Shown here: piece by piece, positions 34,478-43,300 of the stretch | Layout of the letters: each line of letters begins with the position of its first letter | Position numbering within the stretch: the stretch's first letter is position 1 | NCBI GenBank assembly: GCA_022984795.1 | Contig: JALIHJ010000037.1 | Span: 186,001-250,000, forward strand | Length of the DNA: 64,000 nt | Direction of reading: 5' to 3' | Source: Fabrea salina | Lineage: Eukaryota; Ciliophora; Heterotrichea; Heterotrichida; Fabreidae | Program-made: the position numbers and the translations under genes | The notes under the pieces: model-generated | The model's input: the letters and a program-made list of their open reading frames with translations, nothing else | Told to the model about the DNA's origin: nothing | The model's database searches: none

Positions 34478-35437
34478 ATGCAAGCTAACAAAGCCTTTTT
34501 AAGCCCTTTTAAACCAGAAAACACACACACACTCGAACACCCTGTTTCAGGAGGCAAGTCTCTAGAAGAAACCCTTTCGAACTTTAAAGTAGAAGTAGTT
34601 GAGGAGTCCCCAGAAGAACTTGTGTTGGACTTAATTGGCGTAGAAGCACCTTTGGCCAACGCTTTGAGACGAGTTATGATAGCAGAGATTCCCACTATGG
34701 CAATTGAGGATGTCCACCTGTACCAAAACACTTCTGTGATTCCTGACGAAGTCCTTTCGCACAGGCTAGGACTAGTGCCCATTGCAGCTGACCCTAGACT
34801 GTTTCAGTACCGCAACTCAGAAGAAGACTACTCTGAAGACAACTCCATTTGCTTTAAAGTCCACGTTAAGTGCACAAGGAACTCTGACGGAAGTGTTTCA
34901 GGGGAACAAGTTTACTCTTCCAGTTTGGAGTGGGTTCCCTTGGGCAACCAGCGCGAGAAATTCGGAAACATCTACCCAGTGCACCCAGACATATTAATAG
35001 CTAAGTTAGGACCTGGCCAAGAAATCGAAGCTGAACTCTACTGTGAAAAAGGCACTGGCCAAATGCATGCTAAGTGGTCCCCTGTTTCCACAGCCAGTTA
35101 CAGACTGCTGCCTGTTGTGAGTCTGAAGCAAAGAGTTAAAGGCCAAGAAGCTTCTGAACTCAAAAAGAAGTGTCCAGCAGGAGTATTCGACCTTGAAGAC
35201 GGAGAACTTTTTGTGAAGAACCCAAGGAACTGCACGAGTTGCCGAGAGTGCATCAGGGAAGACGACTCCAAAGTGCAGTTGGCAAAACTGAAGGACCACT
35301 TTATTTTCACTGTAGAAAGTACAGGAGTGCTGCACCCCAGAGACATTTTCAGAGAAGCTTTAAAAGAACTTAAACAAAAGGCTAGTTTTTGGATAGAAAA
35401 AATTCACACATACAAAAGAGCACCTAAGAATAAGTAA
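34478..35437 (+). CDS. POLR1C: RNA polymerase I/III subunit AC40 (RPAC1)
   Basis: Shared alpha-like subunit of RNA polymerases I and III; it pairs with AC19 to start assembly. The alpha motif is clear: APLANALRRVMIAEIPTMAIEDV (from ~68) followed by NTSVIPDEVLSHRLGLVPI. A RFDSD-less C-terminal RPB3-type domain with a zinc-binding-like CTSCRECI loop (~249-256) and a final helix matches the alpha N-terminal domain. Length (319 residues) is close to the usual 335-350. The start is 16 bp after the VSR stop. RPB3 (Pol II) is the alternative, but the loop and N-terminal extension favour AC40. Confidence 0.92.
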   Translation: MQANKAFLSPFKPENTHTLEHPVSGGKSLEETLSNFKVEVVEESPEELVLDLIGVEAPLANALRRVMIAEIPTMAIEDVHLYQNTSVIPDEVLSHRLGLVPIAADPRLFQYRNSEEDYSEDNSICFKVHVKCTRNSDGSVSGEQVYSSSLEWVPLGNQREKFGNIYPVHPDILIAKLGPGQEIEAELYCEKGTGQMHAKWSPVSTASYRLLPVVSLKQRVKGQEASELKKKCPAGVFDLEDGELFVKNPRNCTSCRECIREDDSKVQLAKLKDHFIFTVESTGVLHPRDIFREALKELKQKASFWIEKIHTYKRAPKNK

Positions 35438-35481
35438 GCACTGAGTTTTCTTGAGAAATTCAGAAAAGTTATAATTTAAAC

Positions 35482-36090
35482 ATGGGAAAACCTTTAACAG
35501 CTGAGTTGGTTCTTACGAGAAGCAAGTCAGAAAAACTCGAAAGCGTGAAAAACTTGAATCTCTGGGGCAACGAAATAGACGACGTAAGGATCCTCAGAGA
35601 AATGCCTAATGTAGAAGTACTTTCTCTAAGCGTTAACAAAATAAGTTCACTAAGGGACTTCCGGCACTGCTTGAAACTAACTGAACTTTACTTGAGGAAA
35701 AACATGATATCCGACTTAACTGAGATCAGGTACCTTCAAAACCTACCTAACCTCAGGGTACTCTGGCTGTGGGATAACCCATGCACAGAGCATTCTCAAT
35801 ATAGGAACTTTGTCATAAAGCACTTGCCCAACCTAGTAAAACTAGACAACCAAGCAGTCAGCTCCGAAGAACGCAACGCTGCACTGGACCAAGGCGAAGT
35901 GCCTCAGCCCCGAAGAGAGTCACCCCACAGACCTGCAGAACCCAAAAGGAAAAACCGCCGTCCCCGCGAAGGGGATCCTAGGAACGAAAACATTCTTTGT
36001 GCAGTGCTTGCTTTGCTTAAAGAACTCGACGAAAGCGGACTTGAACTTGTCAAAAGAGACATTGACCGCAAACTTTCTACCAAACGCTAA
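35482..36090 (+). CDS. CFAP410: CFAP410 (C21orf2) leucine-rich-repeat ciliary protein
   Basis: CFAP410 acts at the basal body and in ciliogenesis with the NEK1 kinase. The 202 residues match it from end to end. The N-terminus LVLTRSKSEKLESVKNLNLWGNEIDD matches [21 protein letters not shown]. Leucine-rich repeats follow with VLWLWDNPC and the LRRcap LPNLVKLDNQAVSSEE. A Pro/Arg-rich linker leads to a C-terminal helix (NILCAVLALLKELDESGLELVKRDI), the oligomerising element. It faces the CEP164-like gene with stops 13 bp apart, placing two ciliary genes side by side. Confidence 0.94.
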   Translation: MGKPLTAELVLTRSKSEKLESVKNLNLWGNEIDDVRILREMPNVEVLSLSVNKISSLRDFRHCLKLTELYLRKNMISDLTEIRYLQNLPNLRVLWLWDNPCTEHSQYRNFVIKHLPNLVKLDNQAVSSEERNAALDQGEVPQPRRESPHRPAEPKRKNRRPREGDPRNENILCAVLALLKELDESGLELVKRDIDRKLSTKR

Positions 36091-36103
36091 ATTAATTTCA
36101 GTG

Positions 36104-37639
36104 TTATAAAAGATTTAGGGAACTTCTGAAGTTAGAAATCCAGTTAGAGTGGGCATGCGCGCAACTAAGCAAGTGTCTTTTGTGTCTTTGGGAGTGCCAA
36201 AGCATAACTTTGTTGATGTCTGAAGTGGATGAAGACCTTGTAAAGGCTATTAGCGACTTGGGTGTGGTTTCTTGAGAACTGAACTTAGGCAGCCAGTAAG
36301 TGTGTGTTGGGTGTTTGAAGTGACTGGCTAACTTGCTTTGGAAAGCTGCTTCTTTAGAGTGTCTTTGTTCTTGCAAGTTGTTGAGGAACTCTGAGTTGAT
36401 GTAGGCTTTGTTTTGGGCAAGTTCTGTTTCGTTTCTGGGCGAAACTAAGGACTTAAGGGTTTCCCTCGTTTCCATTCTCTGGAGTGACTTAGCTCTGAAC
36501 TTAGCATAGCAGTCAAGTTCTTCTTTAAGTGCAGTTTCAAAGTGTTTTTCTTCTTGATCTAGACTTTCCATGAGTTTTTCTACTTTTTTGAACTTTCTGA
36601 AGTAGTTGAGTTTCTTTTCCCAGGAGGTCTTTAGTCTTTTGAGCTTTTCTTGCAACTCAGTTTCCAGCAGAGTTTCAATGTGGTCTGTTTTAGGTTCTCT
36701 GGCAGAAAGAGATTCCTTTTGGAGTTGACTTATGGTTTTGTTTAGTTCGTTGGAAAGTTTGGTTTGTTCTTGTTCTAAAACTTGGTTGGAGGTGTTTTTT
36801 AGTTTAATGAGTTCGGACAAGTGGTTTTCTTTGGTTTGGACTATTTGGCTTTTAAGGAGTTTGGACTGAGCTTTCAGGGTTTCAAGTTGGTTTTGGAGCT
36901 CTGAACTTTCTTCCTCCAAACTGGCTTTAATGCTTTTTAGGTGTTGTTGGGACTCCTGGTGGAACTGCTTCTTGAAGTCTTGGGAGTCCTGTTCGAGTTT
37001 TTTCTGGAGGTGTTGTTTCAGAGTGAGCAGTTCTTGGTTTTTTTGTTTAGTGACTAGTTTTAAGTAGTTCTTTGCTTTTTTCTTCAAACTGTTGACTACT
37101 TTTTCTTTGTTTTCGCTGAACTTTTTTTCGAACTCTGAAAACAACTCGGCTTCCCGGGCTTTGAAGTTCTTCATAATTGAACACTTTTCTTTGGTGATTT
37201 CCTTTTTAAAGGCTTTTGAGGCCCTTTGTTTCTGTGTAGAAATTACTTTTTCTTGGTACTCTTTAATGAAGTCTTTGGCTTCTCGCAACTGGCTAGCTTG
37301 TGACTCCCCTTGAAGAGGTTTGTACTTTTTTTGTCTTCCAAAAGTAAGTTTTTTGTAGCTGCCTTGTTTGATGTTTTGGTAGAGCTGTTTGGTCTGTGGC
37401 ATCAGCGGGTGGTGTTTTTGCTGGCGCTTAGTGTAATTGTTGTAGAAGTACAGCCCTTGAGTATCTGACTTGCACATGCTCCAGTGGGACGGAAGGGGTG
37501 CTAGGAGTCCTGCCTTAGCTACGTATAAAAGGTTTTCGTCTTGGGGAAACTGCATTCCGATTTCTTTGGCGTATTCTTTAATTTCGTGTTCTGAGGGAAC
37601 GTAGTTCCTGTCCAAGACAACACAACTTTCTGATAACAT
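36104..37639 (-). CDS. CEP164: CEP164-like WW/coiled-coil protein
   Basis: CEP164 is a distal-appendage protein that helps basal bodies dock. The N-terminus has the CEP164 signature: YVPSEHEIKEYAKEIGM, LLYVAKAGLLAPLPSHW and a WW-like GLYFYNNYTKRQQKHHP. The first Trp of the WW fold and the final Pro are kept, but the second Trp position is not. From ~110 to ~470 the protein is an almost continuous Glu/Lys/Gln/Leu-rich coiled coil. Length (511) is about a third of the human protein. Other WW/coiled-coil proteins with this N-terminus cannot be fully excluded. Stop 13 bp from that of CFAP410. Confidence 0.85.
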   Translation of the reverse strand: MLSESCVVLDRNYVPSEHEIKEYAKEIGMQFPQDENLLYVAKAGLLAPLPSHWSMCKSDTQGLYFYNNYTKRQQKHHPLMPQTKQLYQNIKQGSYKKLTFGRQKKYKPLQGESQASQLREAKDFIKEYQEKVISTQKQRASKAFKKEITKEKCSIMKNFKAREAELFSEFEKKFSENKEKVVNSLKKKAKNYLKLVTKQKNQELLTLKQHLQKKLEQDSQDFKKQFHQESQQHLKSIKASLEEESSELQNQLETLKAQSKLLKSQIVQTKENHLSELIKLKNTSNQVLEQEQTKLSNELNKTISQLQKESLSAREPKTDHIETLLETELQEKLKRLKTSWEKKLNYFRKFKKVEKLMESLDQEEKHFETALKEELDCYAKFRAKSLQRMETRETLKSLVSPRNETELAQNKAYINSEFLNNLQEQRHSKEAAFQSKLASHFKHPTHTYWLPKFSSQETTPKSLIAFTRSSSTSDINKVMLWHSQRHKRHLLSCAHAHSNWISNFRSSLNLL

Positions 37640-37642
37640 AAC

Positions 37643-38005
37643 TTAATTATTTAAGTATACTCCATAGTACCATTTACCGCTTTTTTGGCCTAGGTCTTGG
37701 TTTTTAGAATAGATTTCAGGAATCTGGGAGGTGTCTGTGAAGCCTTCGTACTCAGAAAGGTCGTACACTCCCAAAGCTAAGCAAGTGCGCAGTCTCAGTT
37801 CAATTGCAGTTTTTGAAGGAAAGTACTCTGCTTGGATTTCCTCGAACTTGCCCACTCCTTTTTCCTGGAGCCCCATAAGTAGTTTTTGTTGGTCCTCCAG
37901 AGACCAGTAGTTCTTGGGCAAGTCTGCAAAGTACAAATGGTTGATGTTGCCCTCTGAGTCCACTATTGGTTCTTTGCACAGGGCTTTTCTTAGTTCTTTG
38001 TTCAT
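37643..38005 (-). CDS. Myb/SANT-like domain protein, unnamed
   Basis: A 120-residue protein. The middle looks like one SANT/Myb helix triplet: YWSLEDQQKLLMGLQEKGVGKFEEIQAEYFPSKTAIELRLRTCLALGVYDL is its span (residues ~33-83), with the W-x-DQ start, GVGKFEEI turn and TAIELRLR recognition-like helix. The C-terminus is Tyr-rich (KWYYGVYLNN). DNA or histone-tail binding would fit, but I do not recognise a named orthologue. It lies 3 bp before the CEP164-like start and 6 bp after the deaminase start in the same direction. Confidence 0.7.
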   Translation of the reverse strand: MNKELRKALCKEPIVDSEGNINHLYFADLPKNYWSLEDQQKLLMGLQEKGVGKFEEIQAEYFPSKTAIELRLRTCLALGVYDLSEYEGFTDTSQIPEIYSKNQDLGQKSGKWYYGVYLNN

Positions 38006-38011
38006 TTATTA

Positions 38012-39049
38012 TTAGGCTTCTTCTAACCTAGACGTTAGTTGTTCTATCTTAGACACTTGGTTGTTTACTTCTCTTTTGGGAAGGAAAGAACACTTAAAGC
38101 TGTTTTTGGCCAGTTCAGCCAAGTCTCTCAGGCCAAACCAAGGGGTCTGTTCAATGAACTCTTTGTACACCTCGGGCAAATAAGCCCCGTACATAGAAGG
38201 GTCGTCGCTGTTCAAACAAACCAAACAGTTTTGTTTGATGAATTCGTGGTAAATGTAACTCCCCTTAAAAAACCTGTCCAGTACCTTTAGTTTCCTGTTT
38301 GACACAGGACAAAGTGTTATGGGAGTTTGGCTCTCTGATAAAAACTTCATCAGATAGGGGTCTTCTACAGAACGCACAGCATGGTCTAGTCTTTTAGGGC
38401 GCAGAAACGCCAAAGTTTCAATGATTGAAGAAGGAGAAGCTTCCTCTCCTGTATGTACAGTTACTTTTTCGCCAGACCCACAAAGTCCCAGGTTCCTAGC
38501 TAACTCTAAAGTGCTTTCTAAGTCCTTAGAGGGTGCACAGAGCTCATTGCCTGCAAGTCCTACTCCAGCAATGTCTTCTTTGTACAAGCTAGCTTGCTCC
38601 AGAATCCACTTGTTGATAGAGGAGTCTTGGGTCCTCAATAACTGCAGAATCCAGCCTGTTTGGATTCCGAACTCAGTTTCAGCTCTGCTGGAGCCCTCCA
38701 ACAAGCCTTTAATGATAGAGTCAAAAGGCACGAGTCCCCAAAAAGCATTTCCGGGAAAAAAACAAGGTTCGCAGTAAGCCACGTTGAAACGAGCTAAACT
38801 TGCCAAGTAAGAGTAAGAAAGTTCTGAGTAGTCTTGCTGGGTCAGAAGAACAGACTGGACAACTTCAGACATGCCCAGCAAGTCGTCCAAACAAGAAAAC
38901 TCTTTTCTTTTCTGGAAAAGTTGCTCTTGTGTGAAGTCTAGGGTTTTGTGGTTGCGACTTGCAAACTCAGTAACTAGAGGAATGTCCAGGGTGTTTTCAA
39001 TGTGCACGTGGACTTCGGCTTTGGGAATGCTTTGGATGAACTCAAACAT
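38012..39049 (-). CDS. Adenosine/adenine deaminase family
   Basis: A zinc-dependent TIM-barrel deaminase of 345 residues. Metal and active-site motifs are in order: HVHIE near residue 12-16 (zinc His pair), VTVHTGEE (~203, His and catalytic Glu), RLDHAV (~221, His) and NSDDPSMYGAYL (~280, zinc and catalytic Asp pair). PVSNRKLKVLDRF and NSDDP..YGAYL resemble the yeast Aah1-type adenine deaminase branch more than animal ADA1, whose lid motifs are absent. The Gly of HxHLEG is Asn here (HIENTL) and the Gly of RIDHG is Ala. These are tolerated positions. Substrate (adenine, adenosine or N6-methyl-AMP) remains open. Role: purine salvage. Confidence 0.88.
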   Translation of the reverse strand: MFEFIQSIPKAEVHVHIENTLDIPLVTEFASRNHKTLDFTQEQLFQKRKEFSCLDDLLGMSEVVQSVLLTQQDYSELSYSYLASLARFNVAYCEPCFFPGNAFWGLVPFDSIIKGLLEGSSRAETEFGIQTGWILQLLRTQDSSINKWILEQASLYKEDIAGVGLAGNELCAPSKDLESTLELARNLGLCGSGEKVTVHTGEEASPSSIIETLAFLRPKRLDHAVRSVEDPYLMKFLSESQTPITLCPVSNRKLKVLDRFFKGSYIYHEFIKQNCLVCLNSDDPSMYGAYLPEVYKEFIEQTPWFGLRDLAELAKNSFKCSFLPKREVNNQVSKIEQLTSRLEEA

Positions 39050-39065
39050 TATAGGCGCTATAAAA
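39050..39065. promoter_or_regulatory. 16-bp divergent micro-promoter, near-palindromic
   Basis: The space between the deaminase ATG (minus) and the coiled-coil ATG (plus) reads TATAGGCGCTATAAAA. It presents a TATA-like element to each gene around a GC core, and is nearly a palindrome. It is one of the clearest examples here of a minimal bidirectional promoter. Confidence 0.5.
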
Positions 39066-39680
39066 ATGAAACACTCAGACTCCGAAGAAGAGGTTGCGCC
39101 TAGATCCTGGATATCAGTGAAGTCCCTTAAAGAAGCTTGTGAACTGAAGAACGCTTACAAGGCAACAAACGTATCCAGCAAGACTTCGTCGGTAACAGGG
39201 AGTCCTTGCTCCAACAATGTAAGTATCACTATGGAATGGAAGCCCAACACCACCATTAACAAAAGTCTAAGTTTCAAAGCACTTCACAAAACCTACACTT
39301 GCTTTGAAGAAGACTACTCCGAAGTAGAAGTATTGAAAACCCAACTCAAACAAAAAGACGAGTACCTGTCACAGTTAAATTTCAAATACGAAAGAGACAT
39401 TTCTGAACTCAACCAACTAATTCTGGAACTCAACGAGGAACTCGAAAAGTCGAAAAAAGAAACTTCTTACTACAAAAAACTAGTAGAGACCACTAGGGAA
39501 GAATATAATTTGAAAATTCAGTCCATGCAAGCCCGCCACGAAAGGAAACTCCAACGCTCCAAGCAAGACTTCGACTTTCTGCTCAGTGACATGAACTGCA
39601 AGTGCTCTCCACTTTACTCCGAAAGAACCAAAACCAGCGAATTTTCCCAAACCTTCATAGACTCTTTGCCTGATAATTAA
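39066..39680 (+). CDS. Coiled-coil protein
   Basis: A 204-residue protein without a named family. The first ~85 residues are Ser-rich and mixed. Residues ~90-180 form a coiled coil (EVEVLKTQLKQKDEYLSQL, ISELNQLILELNEELEKSKK). The frame is open further upstream into the opposite-strand deaminase gene. The ATG at 39066 follows the TATA-like CTATAAAA and is the first one outside that gene, so it was chosen. A cytoskeletal role is possible but not shown. Confidence 0.7.
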   Translation: MKHSDSEEEVAPRSWISVKSLKEACELKNAYKATNVSSKTSSVTGSPCSNNVSITMEWKPNTTINKSLSFKALHKTYTCFEEDYSEVEVLKTQLKQKDEYLSQLNFKYERDISELNQLILELNEELEKSKKETSYYKKLVETTREEYNLKIQSMQARHERKLQRSKQDFDFLLSDMNCKCSPLYSERTKTSEFSQTFIDSLPDN

Positions 39681-39693
39681 TTGGTAAACTTAA

Positions 39694-40314
39694 CTAAAAC
39701 ACCTTTTTGTCCAAGAAAAAAAAGTCTATAATCAGCCTAGAAATGTCAGTTTCTTCATCTTCTTCAAAGTCTCCCTTCAATTCTTCTTCTTGTTGAATTG
39801 TGTCGTGCAAAGGGTCTTTTGGGGCAGCCACTTTAATTCGTTCTAGCAACCACTCAAGCCAACTAATCCTTAACTGACTTTCCCGTTGCCCTGACACAGC
39901 GTTGTAAGTGTCCCGACTCACATGTTGGCAAGAGTGTTCTTTTAAGTCGTAGTTCTTTTTAGAAGCCTTTTCAACAAACAAATTGACAGCTCCGCCCACA
40001 GTCATTCCTCTTCTTGCCTTTGCTCGCCTGAAGAGTTCAGAAGGCAAAAAGTCAATGTAATCGTAGACTACTTCTCCTCTTGGAGTGTCTTGGCAGTACT
40101 CTAGTCTCACGCACTTACCTGTGTAAGTTCTCAGCACCACAAAGCTGTGCTGGGCTCCCAAAAGCCTTAGTGGGTTCTTTAGGTTGCAGCACCTTTCTTC
40201 AACCCACTCAACAGGCTCTGTGTCTAGGTACTTGCTTTCAAAAGCTTTGCTGGCTAGTTTTTCACCAACTAATGCACGTGAAGAAATTATCCCTAATGTT
40301 TGAATATTACCCAT
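39694..40314 (-). CDS. Possibly N-myristoylated protein with NC-like Cys/His motif
   Basis: A 206-residue protein starting MGNIQTLG, which fits the N-myristoylation pattern (Gly2, Thr6). The body has LLGAQHSFVVLRTYTGK (~43-59) and, later, EHSCQHVSRDTYNAV (~123-137). This pairing of an early His strand with a later Cys-x-His helix start recalls the permuted papain-like fold of LRAT/HRASLS or NlpC/P60 enzymes. No conclusive family match can be made by eye. The C-terminus is acidic, then hydrophobic (ISRLIIDFFFLDKK). The frame opens 14 codons upstream, overlapping the TRRAP gene. The Met at 40314 is favoured by the GxxxT signal and by lying 7 bp after the TRRAP stop. Confidence 0.65.
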   Translation of the reverse strand: MGNIQTLGIISSRALVGEKLASKAFESKYLDTEPVEWVEERCCNLKNPLRLLGAQHSFVVLRTYTGKCVRLEYCQDTPRGEVVYDYIDFLPSELFRRAKARRGMTVGGAVNLFVEKASKKNYDLKEHSCQHVSRDTYNAVSGQRESQLRISWLEWLLERIKVAAPKDPLHDTIQQEEELKGDFEEDEETDISRLIIDFFFLDKKVF

Positions 40315-40321
40315 TAAGTTA

Positions 40322-43300
40322 TTAAAACCAAGGGTACCACCAGTCAGGCTGGCCACTACAGTTCATAAGTTCCTGCAAGTGCCTGCTCACTAACTGGGGT
40401 TCAGACCCCTTTTCTAGTCTTTTGTAAACTCCAGACAAGTCAAAGTTTGCTTGATCCCTCAAAATGAACTCTAAAGCTGGTCCAAAGGAGTCCCACTTTT
40501 TGAGCATAGCTCTACAAGCGTTGCATATAACAGCGGGCATAGTCCCTTGGATCCCAGTTCTTCCCAACATAGTTACTATGTTAGGACTCATTCTAAGTCC
40601 GAACTCGCCAGAGTTGCCTAGGCCTAAATTCATTAGGTTGAAGCAAATAGATCCGTTGGTTTTGCAGAACCATATGTTGGAAAGTGTCTGTTCTTGAAGT
40701 TGAGTGTTTAGAAGCAAGCAAAGCACATACAACAACCCCCACTGGGCTGTAAACTGGTTTTTGAAGACTGCAAACCTGTCAGCTGACTGAAGACACCTTT
40801 GAATGTAAGACACAAAAAGGAACCTTGAAACCTCTGCAGGAGATTCAGGGTCTTGGCTTTGTTCGTCCATAACTAATTCGTAAACAGTTTGCAGTGAAAC
40901 AGCGTTTGGAGGAACTCCAAGAACTACGTGTCTGGGGTCAAGAGTAACTCCTTCGTACAAGTAAAAATTAGAGCCGCTGATTGTGTGTGGAATGCTTGTA
41001 GAGTTTAAGTAGTGGGACATAAGAACCATTACTTGGTTCAGCAACAAAGAGTCTTGCTTGTAGGGGGCAGTGACTTGCAGAAGCATGTGATGATCTGAAG
41101 CATCGCCTCCTCTAACTCCTAACACTCGGTTGCAGTTCTTGAGTTTAAGGGTCTCTACTTGGGAAATGAACCTTTCCAGAGTAGTTTCAGCTACAGGAAT
41201 TTTAACCTCTTTGCTGTAGAAAGTTGCTAGTTCCAAGCACTCTTGTTCCAAACTGAACCTTCCTACTAAGTCCTCACTGAGCCACTCCATCCACCTTTTA
41301 AGTGCTTTTTTAGTTTGGAAAGAGTCGTTGAAAAGGTCAGTGTTGAACTCTTCAGAGAAACTTCCAAAGTACTTGTCGGAGAACTCCTGGTTTTCTTCCT
41401 TCAAAAAGAACTTTTCAGTAATTAACTGGAAAGCTTTTTGCAAAACTTGACACGAAGTTTCGGAGCGGCATAAGTGTTCGTAAAGCACGTTGAGTGCACT
41501 GTAAAGGTCTTCTTCTAGAGAAAGTTTGAGGTTCTGCGTGAGATTGGTACATAGGAAGTTCAGAGTTTCTGCAAGTAAGGGGTGCCTTAACTTAAGTTCA
41601 GTGTGGAGTTTCACAAGGTGGAGTTTTTCCTGACTTTCTTCTTCAGGGTGGAGTTCTTCTTTTTCTATGAGTAAACTCCTTACGTGGAAAAAGAGTTTCT
41701 GGGGTTCAGTGTCTGCTAGTTTTTGGCAAATCTTAAAGTAAGTTTCTCCGTGGGGTTTGGACAAGCTCCTTAGCATCTGGGGAATCCAAGGCAAGTACAC
41801 TTTGCAAGGCAACTTCAAAAAGTACTCGTCTAGGGAGTCCTTTTCAGGGGCTTTTTCCAACAACAAAAAGATCTTAGGTAGGTAGTTTTTGTGCTTTTCA
41901 GGGTTCTTTCTGACTCCCAGCAAAAGACAGCACACAGCATTTGCACACAAACTCGGAGTCTTTTGGAGTTGGTTAGCAATTAAACAGCCCCAGTTGAGCC
42001 AAGTCTTTAAGTTGTTGGCCCAAACTTCAGAAGAGTTTGCAAAGTTAGAGTAAGCTAACTGGTAAGCCTCTGGGTTGCTGCTGTAAGCTTTGCCTTTAAG
42101 TCTCATCAACTCGCTTTTGTACTCCACCTCAAGTGAGTCTTCTTGCAAGCACTTGTTAATCACTGAAAGAGCTGCTTCGTGCTCTTTGTTTTCAAAGCAA
42201 AGTTTAACAATTTCCCTGTTGAGTAAAAACTTGTTTTCAGAGTTAATTCGGTGGTCGATTTGCTTCAAAAGGTTCAGAGCAGCTCTGTAAGAACCTGACT
42301 TGCGCAGGAGTCTAGCATAGTGAATCTTGGTCCAAATGGACTCTTCAAACTGCGAGGAAGAGCTCGGCCCTTGCATCCTACTTAAAACACTGTTCATGAT
42401 GTCGAACGTCAGGGTTCTTGCTTTGAAAAGCGACTCCCACACTCCAACTCCGTCTTGTATACTAGTGATGCGGCTTCTGAACACCTTGTTGTTGACTTGT
42501 TGGGTAGGAACTCCACTTTGAGCAATTTCTTCAAGGGGTTTGGTGAGTTGGAGGCACTCGTTGAACTCAAACTTCATGTCTAACTGCTGTACAATTGGTG
42601 TGTGGGCTGAACAGGGGTACTTGGGCAAACTCCCCCATTCCCTTACTACTGAACTAATGCTTAAGTGGTCTTCTTTCTTCTTCATTTCTTTCACTTGTGA
42701 GAAAAACTCTTCAGGACTCAAGTCAAGCAACTCCAACACTTGCAGGTAATGCTGCACTGTAGGGTGTGCTAAAACCCCTAGTTTCTGCGCAGCTTCTTTG
42801 ACTCCTGGCTTGTCGTTTAAGTGCCAGCAAGCTTCAACCAAAGACAAGTCGTCCATCATGCTTCCGTAGTGCCTGAGAGTCTGCCAATCCCCTGTGTTCT
42901 GCACACACTGCACCCAGGCTTTCTGGAGTATTTCCATGTCGTTCAAGTAGTTTTCGTTTTGCAGGAGTTGCTCTAACTTAGCTCTGCAGTCAATCCAGTT
43001 ACCTACAACCAAGTGACTCAAAGCCTCGACTGTTTCTGGGTTAACTGCTCTGGAAATCCAAGACCCAACTAGCTGTTCCTTTTCGTTCAGTCTCTCCAGT
43101 AAGTTTTCTAGATAAATGTTGTTTTTCCTGTCACCAAAGCCTTCGTAGTAACTCTCAAGCATTGGAATGACTATGTTCCAGGCATTGTGTGTCTTTGCCA
43201 AGAACTGAAGGATTTCAGGTCTGATTACTGGCTGGGGGTAACTACTGGCTATTGAAATCAAAATAGTTTTAACTGGAAAGTACTGGAAAGAACTTTCTAC

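Noticed and set aside
36580-37300. Possible transposon or repeat array because of monotonous sequence
   Set aside because: The low complexity comes from the coiled-coil coding sequence of the CEP164-like gene.
38871-39065. Longer start for the plus-strand coiled-coil gene
   Set aside because: The extension runs antisense to conserved deaminase motifs and has shadow-like composition; the ATG at 39066 fits the local start context.
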